Origin: Proteus sp. FME41
Lineage (GTDB): Bacteria; Pseudomonadota; Gammaproteobacteria; Enterobacterales; Enterobacteriaceae
DNA length: 61,474 bases
Reading direction: 5' to 3'
NCBI RefSeq assembly: GCF_014897315.1
Contig: NZ_JABUYL010000020.1
Coordinates: 1 to 61,474, forward strand
Below are positions 55,943-61,474 of this stretch, in pieces (position 1 is the first letter of the stretch; the number at the start of each line of letters is the position of its first letter). A program made the translations under genes and the position numbers. The notes under the pieces are model-generated. The model was given only the letters and a program-made list of their open reading frames with translations. It did not search any database and was not told the DNA's origin.

Positions 55943-58318
55943 TCACTCTTGGTTTGATGACTTAATTTTTACTCTTAATAGCCTTACTGCGTTAGCTGTA
56001 ACCAGTGCTGTTGCACCCGAATCAGCAAGTACAGCAACCCATAGTCCTGTCAGTCCTAATAAACTCGTGACTAAGAATACCGCCTTTAAACCCAATGCTA
56101 TCGTAATGTTTTCACGAATAATTTTACGTGTTGCACGAGAGAGTTTAATAATTTCAGGTAAACCCGTTAAACGGTTATGAGTCAATGCGGCGTCAGCTGT
56201 TTCAAGTGCAACGTCAGTCCCACTTCCCATTGCAACACCAATGGTTGATGCTTTCATTGCGGGGGCATCGTTAATACCGTCACCAACCATCATCGTGTTA
56301 TGTGTCTTGCTGATTTCCATTACTGCGGTTACTTTATCTTCAGGCAATAATCCTGCTCGGAAATCCATTCCTAATTTTTTTGCAATAGCCGCAGCCGCTC
56401 GTGGGTTATCACCCGTTAGCATCACGGCATTGATATTCATCTCTTTCAATAATTTCATTGATTCAATGGCATCACTGCGTAAGGTATCTTGCATGGCAAC
56501 AACACCAACGAGCTGAGCCTCTTTTAGTACTACTACAACGGTTTTACCTTCATCTTCAAGGCGTGCAACCTCTTGTTGCCATTGAGAAGAGAGTGATGCG
56601 GCTTCTGATAACTGAGAAGGCGCACTGACAAGGATACGCTGATTATTGAGATAACCTTCAATTCCTTTACCCGCTAAGGCTTTACGATCTTGAGCTTCAA
56701 CAACAAGCACCCCTTTTTCTTGCGCTTTATTGATGATGGCTTTTGCTAATGGGTGATGAGAACCTACTTCGACAGATGAAGCTAACGTCAGTACTTCTTT
56801 CTCATTAAAACCCGTTTCAGCAACAATATCCGTAACTTGAGGTTTCCCTTCTGTTAATGTCCCCGTCTTGTCTAAGGCAATCGTGTTAACTGTACCTAAT
56901 TGCTCTAATGCGGCCCCCCCTTTAATCAGCGCTCCGCGTTTAGTTGCTGCCGCTAGTGCTGAAGTGATTGCGGCTGGTGTTGAAATAACTAATGCACAAG
57001 GACAACCAATCAGTAATAGGGTTAAACCACGGTAAATCCACGTTTCCCAAGGCTGTGAGAACAACAGTGGTGGCACAATGACAACAAGTGCTGAGAACAG
57101 CATAATCGCAGGTGTATAGTAGCGACTAAAGCGGTCAATAAAACGCTCGATAGGGGCTTTACGCTCTTCGGCTTCTTCTATCAGTTGCAAAATACGATCA
57201 ATGGCATTTTGGCCTTGTTCAGACACCACTTTCATTTGCACTGATCTATCAACGGATAAACAGCCAGCAGCGACTTTTTCACCTTGTAAACGCTCTACAG
57301 GTACGGATTCACCCGTTAATGCACTTTCATCAAAGCTTGCAAATGCACTGACTAATTCAGCATCTGTCGGCAAACGTGAACCCGGTGCAATTTCGATAAT
57401 ATCGCCAGGACGGAGTTGCGCAACGGGTACTGTTTGTTTTTTTCCGTCTTTTACCCGAGTGGCTTCTTCTGGCACTAATGCCATTAATGCGCTCACACCT
57501 CGTCGAGCTCGACCTGCGGAGTAGGATTCAAGCATTTCACCAATCATAAACAACAAGATAACCATCGCGGCTTCTTCTGTTGCATTAATAAACAGAGCAC
57601 CAATAGCCGCAACGCTCATTAATGTTTCAATAGCAAAAGGTGTTCCGCTGCGAATTAACTGCAATGATTTTTTGGCGATAGGGAAAAGGCCGACTAATGT
57701 TGTTGCGATAAAAGCAACGCGACCTACTGTTGGATCAAAATATTCAACCCCCCAGCTAATTCCCATCAAGATGGCTAAAATAATAACGAATGAGCTTTCT
57801 TGTAACAGAGTTTTTTGAGGTATTTTTTTGGATTGAGGTGATGAAAGGTCAAAGAGCTCAAATCCGGCGCTATTGACAGCCGCAATGACATCCGCACGCA
57901 AATCGCTATCGGCATCCACAACCAATTTTTCAGTTGCAAAAAGGACTTTTGCTTGTTTTACACCAGCGACTTTGAGTGTTGCGGTTTCAATTTTTTGTGC
58001 ACAGCTTGGGCAGTCCATGCCTTGTACTTTCCAGCTAAAGCGTTGTTGCGCGATTTTTTCAGGTTCAATATTAGAAACAGGGGCGTTGATATCACAGCTT
58101 CCATGAGCATGGTCGTGCCCATCATGGCTATGATCATGACCTTCGTGAGAATGTTCATCTTCGCATTCAGGATCACTTTTATCTATCTTTGTATGAGAAT
58201 GTGCATTTTCAGTATGTGAGTGCGTACTATTCTCAGTGTGACCTGAACAGCATTGAGAACTTGAGCTACAAGTATCGGTATGTTTATGATTATCGTGTTG
58301 ATGAGCATGTTTAGTCAT
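55943..58318 (-). CDS. zntA: Zn(II)/Cd(II)/Pb(II)-translocating P-type ATPase ZntA
   Basis: A 791-residue P1B-type ATPase exporting zinc, cadmium and lead. The first 75 residues are extremely metal-binding, with 18 His and 5 Cys, followed by an HMA domain with GMDCPSC. Further motifs are TGESVPVERL, the membrane metal site GCPCALVIST, the phosphorylated aspartate in DKTGTLTEG, the HP dipeptide in VGSHHPLAKA, and GDGINDAPAM. E. coli ZntA (732 aa) has a shorter N-terminal tail. A MerR-type promoter lies upstream. Confidence 0.96.
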   Translation of the reverse strand: MTKHAHQHDNHKHTDTCSSSSQCCSGHTENSTHSHTENAHSHTKIDKSDPECEDEHSHEGHDHSHDGHDHAHGSCDINAPVSNIEPEKIAQQRFSWKVQGMDCPSCAQKIETATLKVAGVKQAKVLFATEKLVVDADSDLRADVIAAVNSAGFELFDLSSPQSKKIPQKTLLQESSFVIILAILMGISWGVEYFDPTVGRVAFIATTLVGLFPIAKKSLQLIRSGTPFAIETLMSVAAIGALFINATEEAAMVILLFMIGEMLESYSAGRARRGVSALMALVPEEATRVKDGKKQTVPVAQLRPGDIIEIAPGSRLPTDAELVSAFASFDESALTGESVPVERLQGEKVAAGCLSVDRSVQMKVVSEQGQNAIDRILQLIEEAEERKAPIERFIDRFSRYYTPAIMLFSALVVIVPPLLFSQPWETWIYRGLTLLLIGCPCALVISTPAAITSALAAATKRGALIKGGAALEQLGTVNTIALDKTGTLTEGKPQVTDIVAETGFNEKEVLTLASSVEVGSHHPLAKAIINKAQEKGVLVVEAQDRKALAGKGIEGYLNNQRILVSAPSQLSEAASLSSQWQQEVARLEDEGKTVVVVLKEAQLVGVVAMQDTLRSDAIESMKLLKEMNINAVMLTGDNPRAAAAIAKKLGMDFRAGLLPEDKVTAVMEISKTHNTMMVGDGINDAPAMKASTIGVAMGSGTDVALETADAALTHNRLTGLPEIIKLSRATRKIIRENITIALGLKAVFLVTSLLGLTGLWVAVLADSGATALVTANAVRLLRVKIKSSNQE

Positions 58319-58372
58319 AACGGGCTCTCCTTGTTCAACGAAGTAAAGTCTAAATTCATTTATTTGATAAGT

Positions 58373-58404
58373 ACTTTACAGCTTGGAGTAGAGTCCAGAG
58401 TCAA
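58373..58404 (-). promoter_or_regulatory. ZntR/MerR-type zntA promoter
   Basis: On the minus strand, -35 TTGACT (58399-58404) and -10 TAAAGT (58373-58378) are separated by 20 bases rather than 17. The spacer holds the dyad TGGA-N6-TCCA (within CTTGGAGTAGAGTCCAG). An overlong spacer with a centred dyad is the hallmark of MerR-family activation, as at E. coli zntA. Confidence 0.85.
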
Positions 58405-58498
58405 GATACCTAAGACATATTCATTGGCAAAAAGTGCGAATTAAGCTAGAGAAGTATCCCCTCGTTCTATTTTGTAAAAACAAGGGGAGTAATGGATG

Positions 58499-59125
58499 TT
58501 AAAGGAACAATGCTCTAACAATAAAGAAGTGCCCAATAAAATAAAAGGCGCTGACAAGCCCTTTAGAGGCAGAAAAAGAAAAGCGGAAACGGTTGATAAG
58601 CCAGATTGAGTAAGCAATTACTAACAATAATGATCCGATCATTACTGACAAGTTGTAATCATTGCTTAAGTAGAAAAATTTTTCACCAGCAACCCAAAAC
58701 ATAGCAAATGCTGCTAATAAAGTTAGAGAGGCTGGAATGGCTAATTTATCGAGCTTAGTCCAAACAATGGCTAGAATGATAATGACAGCAAGAATAACGA
58801 ATCCAAGTAAAGGAAGATAAAACGAGAGTTGTAATGGCAGTAAAAAGCTCACCATATAAAGAATATAACTTAAGAAAACCAAGGCAAGAGAAGGTAGTAA
58901 ATACTTACCATCGAATATTCTTAATAGGTCAGAAAGTAGTGTCGCTAATAAAGCCCCTACAATGAGGTAGCTATTAATGTTGTGTTCAGGAACTTGCCAT
59001 GCCCAAAGTAATAAAAGAAGTAGCGTGATAGGACGGAATAACCATCGTTGCCAATTCGGCCCACGATATGCCGCATCAATATAAAGCCATCCGGAGAATA
59101 ATACCGCGAGAAAAGGCCAACTCAT
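58499..59125 (-). CDS. yhhN: YhhN family membrane protein (TMEM86/lysoplasmalogenase-like)
   Basis: A 208-residue membrane protein with about seven or eight transmembrane helices. The N-terminal DAAYRGPNWQRWLFRPITLLLLLLWAW and C-terminal SAFYFIGHFFIVRALFL match the E. coli yhhN product, and gene position (between zntA and yhhM) agrees. Eukaryotic TMEM86 relatives are lysoplasmalogenases; the bacterial role is not established. AAGGAAGATATT is the ribosome site. Confidence 0.9.
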   Translation of the reverse strand: MSWPFLAVLFSGWLYIDAAYRGPNWQRWLFRPITLLLLLLWAWQVPEHNINSYLIVGALLATLLSDLLRIFDGKYLLPSLALVFLSYILYMVSFLLPLQLSFYLPLLGFVILAVIIILAIVWTKLDKLAIPASLTLLAAFAMFWVAGEKFFYLSNDYNLSVMIGSLLLVIAYSIWLINRFRFSFSASKGLVSAFYFIGHFFIVRALFL

Positions 59126-59272
59126 AATATCTTCCTTATATTCAGAACTGTTTTATTATTCATAACAGAAAGCTTAATTTAAGAATAGCGGTTAATGACG
59201 AAACTGACGGACTTATTAAAATAATATAAAGCACACTGTTTTTTAATCCATATAACGATAGGAATTAATGTA

Positions 59273-59644
59273 ATGAATAAAGTAGCGATTATCGGTATTG
59301 CAGTACTGATCATTATTATCTCATCGGCAACTTATCGTTTTTTTGAACAGCGAAAACAACGTATAAGTGATGATAACTCACAAGTGACACTCTATATGGT
59401 TGAAGTGATTGATAAAAAAGAAATTGCGGCAAATGAACGACGCTCAAGAGAAAATGACGTCAATGGCCCAGAAACAACTCATTATTATCAAGTCACTTTC
59501 CGTTTAACTACCGACGAGCGTAAAGATTTAATCTTAAATATTGATAAACCATCTTATCAAGATATTGAGATTGAAATGAAAGGACGTTTGTTTATGCAAG
59601 GCAGTCGTTTTGTAAAATTTGAAACTGATATGCCAACAGATTAG
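59273..59644 (+). CDS. yhhM: YhhM, DUF2500 membrane-anchored protein
   Basis: A 123-residue protein with a single N-terminal transmembrane segment (residues 3-22) followed by a soluble beta-rich DUF2500 domain. ERRSRENDV resembles the RRSRQQEV of E. coli YhhM, and the C-terminal GRLFMQGSRFVKFE is the conserved end. Function unknown. It is the only plus-strand gene among yhhN, yhhL and rsmD. GGAATTAATGT precedes ATG 59273. Confidence 0.85.
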   Translation: MNKVAIIGIAVLIIIISSATYRFFEQRKQRISDDNSQVTLYMVEVIDKKEIAANERRSRENDVNGPETTHYYQVTFRLTTDERKDLILNIDKPSYQDIEIEMKGRLFMQGSRFVKFETDMPTD

Positions 59645-59739
59645 CAACGCGATAAATAAGTATTTATTATTTTTAATATTGGCAACCTCTGGGGCTGATT
59701 GATGACCCCAGATAATTGCGAAGTATAACCCTATCAGGG

Positions 59740-60036
59740 TTATAGTTTGGTTTTATTCTTCTTTTTTTCTTCGTATTCTTTACGTAACTCTTTTTGTATT
59801 TTCAATAATTCGAAAATACCAAAAAAGAAAATACGAAATTGTAATGCTGTTGATGGTTTTTGATCTTTAGGTTGTCCCGCTTTATACATGACAATTTGTA
59901 GTCCATGCATAATTATCATAAAAATCAATGCAATATCCATGAAATACTTTAGAGGTTTAGGAAAAGGGGAAATAATGTTTAAGAACAGAAAGCCCCAAAC
60001 ACCGACCATTAAAAATCGGCCAAAAAAGATTAACAT
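59740..60036 (-). CDS. yhhL: YhhL, DUF1145 membrane protein
   Basis: A 98-residue protein with two transmembrane segments (about residues 5-25 and 33-53). It contains the family pattern GRFLMVGVWGFLFLNIISPFPKPL, then a charged, lysine-rich C-terminal tail. It follows rsmD after 18 bases and has the ribosome site GGAGCTGCT, so the two are co-transcribed as in E. coli. Function unknown. Confidence 0.9.
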   Translation of the reverse strand: MLIFFGRFLMVGVWGFLFLNIISPFPKPLKYFMDIALIFMIIMHGLQIVMYKAGQPKDQKPSTALQFRIFFFGIFELLKIQKELRKEYEEKKKNKTKL

Positions 60037-60054
60037 AGCAGCTCCATAAAAAAA

Positions 60055-60639
60055 TTAAGCGGATAAATTGCGAATATAAAGGCGATACGCGACTTGTCCT
60101 GCGATCTTCTCTCTATGCAATATCCAATGGGGGGGAAGAGTATAAGTCTGTGCTTTAATTTCTTCCTCAATATAAATATAGCTATCTTGCGCTAACCAAC
60201 CCTTATTTTCTAATAACAGGATAGTGTCCGACAATAGGCCTTTATGAAAAGGAGGGTCTAAAAAAACGATATTATAAGGTGTACCTTGTTTTGCAAGAAA
60301 GGATAATGCACTGTCTTGAATAACATGAGCATTATCAGCATTAAGCAAGGTTAAATTTGCAGTAATTTGTTGGGCAACAGGACGTTCGTATTCGATAAAC
60401 GTGGTTTCGCGAGCATAACGAGAAAGCGCTTCAATGCCTAACCCACCGCTTCCTGCAAAACAGTCGAGGCAACGAGCATCTTGGATAACGGGCATCAGCC
60501 AATTAAAGAGCGTTTCTTTCACTCTATCTGTTGTTGGTCGTAATCCTTGACTATCGAGAACAGGAAGTTTACGACCACGCCATTTACCCCCAATTATTCT
60601 AATTTGTCCCATTGGGGCTTTTTGTGGTTTTTTGGCCAT
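60055..60639 (-). CDS. rsmD: 16S rRNA (guanine(966)-N(2))-methyltransferase RsmD
   Basis: A 194-residue Rossmann-fold methyltransferase. Motif I is LDCFAGSGGLGIEALSRYA (SAM binding) and motif IV is FLDPPF. The N-terminal GQIRIIGGKWRGRKLPVLDSQGLRPTTDRVKETLFNWL is the strongly conserved RsmD opening (key run: RPTTDRVKETLFNWL). It methylates G966 of 16S rRNA in the assembled 30S subunit. It is divergent from ftsY, the standard enterobacterial arrangement. Confidence 0.96.
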   Translation of the reverse strand: MAKKPQKAPMGQIRIIGGKWRGRKLPVLDSQGLRPTTDRVKETLFNWLMPVIQDARCLDCFAGSGGLGIEALSRYARETTFIEYERPVAQQITANLTLLNADNAHVIQDSALSFLAKQGTPYNIVFLDPPFHKGLLSDTILLLENKGWLAQDSYIYIEEEIKAQTYTLPPHWILHREKIAGQVAYRLYIRNLSA

Positions 60640-60867
60640 ATTATTTTGATTTGTATCGTTTAAACGTAGTTTCGGGAGTGTCTTTTTGAATAAGGGATTA
60701 GTGTCTATTGATATCTTGATGACTTCCCTTGATTTAATCCGGAATAATTTACCATAAAATTCGTATAAAAGATGCGTTTATCCATGATCAAATGATAGAC
60801 TTCATTATTATTTTCAATATCGTCAATGTAATCGCGCCATGATTTAGTGCGAGGAGTTTAGTAGCTA

Positions 60868-61474
60868 ATGGCAAAAGAAAAAAAAGGTTTTTTCTCGTGG
60901 CTCGGTTTTGGGCGTAACAAAGAAGAAAATATTGAGCAAGAGAAAGAGCAACAACGCTTAGAAGAAGAGCGTTTAGAACAAGAACGTTTGGCTAAAGAGG
61001 CGCAAGAAAACGCACAGCGTCAGGCAGAATTAGAAGCAGAAGAGGCGCGTTTAGAAATTGAACGCCAAGAAGCGCAACGTGTTGTACAAGATAGATTGGC
61101 ACAGGAAGCCGAAAAACAACGTTTAGAACAAGAAAAAGCACAACGCCAAGCAGAAATAGATGCAGAACAAGCGCGCCTAGAAGCAGAACATGCAGAACAA
61201 GCTCGTTTAGCTCAAGAAGCACAAGCGCAACGCCTTGCACAAGAAGAAGCTCAGCGCCAAGCTGAACTTAAAGCGGAGCAAGAACGTTTAGAAGCGCAAC
61301 GCCAAGAAGCGGAGCGTGCAGAACAAGCTCGTTTAGCTCAAGAAGCACAAGCGCAACGTCTTGCGCAAGAAGAAGCTCAGCGCCAAGCTGAACTTAAAGC
61401 GGAGCAAGAACGTTTAGAAGCGCAACGCCAAGAAGCGGAGCGTGCAGAACAAGCTCGTTTAGCTCAAGAAGCAC
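60868..61474 (+). CDS. ftsY: Signal recognition particle receptor FtsY, N-terminal part (truncated by the window end)
   Basis: The frame starts at ATG 60868 after GAGGAG (60851-60856) and stays open to the window edge, 202 codons. The N-terminus MAKEKKGFFSWLGFGR is the membrane-targeting amphipathic motif of FtsY. What follows is the acidic A domain, here nearly all Glu, Gln, Ala, Arg and Leu in a coiled-coil-like pattern, and it contains 126-bp tandem repeats (separate entry). The NG GTPase domain lies beyond the window. Its identity is supported by position next to rsmD. Confidence 0.95.
   Translation, partial: MAKEKKGFFSWLGFGRNKEENIEQEKEQQRLEEERLEQERLAKEAQENAQRQAELEAEEARLEIERQEAQRVVQDRLAQEAEKQRLEQEKAQRQAEIDAEQARLEAEHAEQARLAQEAQAQRLAQEEAQRQAELKAEQERLEAQRQEAERAEQARLAQEAQAQRLAQEEAQRQAELKAEQERLEAQRQEAERAEQARLAQEA
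61191..61474 (+). repeat. 126-bp (42-codon) tandem repeat in the FtsY A domain
   Basis: Copies begin with TGCAGAACAAGCTCGTTTAG at 61191, 61317 and 61443 (the last cut by the window end). The first two full units differ at only 2 of 126 positions, both silent, and the third is the same over its 32 visible bases. The unit encodes 42 residues rich in EAQRQAE-type heptads. The frame is kept because 126 is a multiple of 3. Confidence 0.96.

Noticed and set aside
61191-61474. Regular repeats that might be read as a CRISPR array.
   Set aside because: The units are contiguous, in frame, with no variable spacers, and belong to the FtsY coding sequence.

Overview
The window looks like the chromosome of a Proteus-type member of the Morganellaceae (Enterobacterales). 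The DNA is AT-rich, the proteins are close to Escherichia coli orthologues, and several E. coli gene blocks are kept in order (narL-narX-narK-narGHJI; gdx and frdDCBA next to epmA; glpTQ divergent from glpABC; yhhQ-tusA-zntA-yhhN-yhhM-yhhL-rsmD-ftsY). The species cannot be fixed from the sequence alone.

Layout. 1-284: end of an rRNA operon (last bases of 23S, complete 5S, terminator). 383-7808: a FadR-type GntR regulator divergent from a five-gene operon of NRAMP-like transporter, PxpA/YcsF, YcsI hydro-lyase, fused PxpB-PxpC, and a biotin carboxylase fused to a biotin carrier. 7914-10537: TauE/SafE permease, a small unknown protein, and a PACE efflux protein divergent from a LysR regulator. 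10534-21554: the nitrate respiration block with an FNR site before narK. 21929-24891: a lactate-oxidase-like flavoprotein with a Sec signal peptide, convergent with the lipid A/Kdo phosphoethanolamine transferase eptB.

24892-36076: a formate/hydrogen metabolism region, fdhF (selenocysteine UGA at codon 140) and hydN-hypA-hypC, each behind a sigma-54 promoter and sharing an upstream 16-bp motif. The probable activator, a short FhlA/HyfR-like protein, lies between them. An alpha-glucoside PTS operon (EIICB, GH4 phospho-glucosidase, RpiR regulator) and an Fe(II)/2-oxoglutarate dioxygenase-like gene are inserted between fdhF and the activator. 36139-41866: guanidine-II riboswitch plus the exporter gdx, fumarate reductase frdABCD, and epmA.

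41862-44507: a LemA / GIDE-domain / LemA / small membrane protein operon. The GIDE gene is broken by a 16-bp tandem duplication. 44639-44757: a palindromic repeat. 44774-54353: a glycerol/glycerol-3-phosphate island (glpQ, glpT, glpABC, a DhaM-like protein lacking its phosphorylation histidines, gldA). 54720-61474: conserved housekeeping genes ending in a truncated ftsY with an expanding 126-bp repeat.

Functionally, most of the window concerns anaerobic life: nitrate and fumarate as electron acceptors, formate and glycerol-3-phosphate as donors, and control by FNR, NarXL, CRP and sigma-54. The most unusual items are the split urea-carboxylase-like arrangement in the 5-oxoprolinase cluster, the exported lactate oxidase homologue, the phospho-dead DhaM homologue, and the LemA/GIDE operon with its frameshifting duplication.
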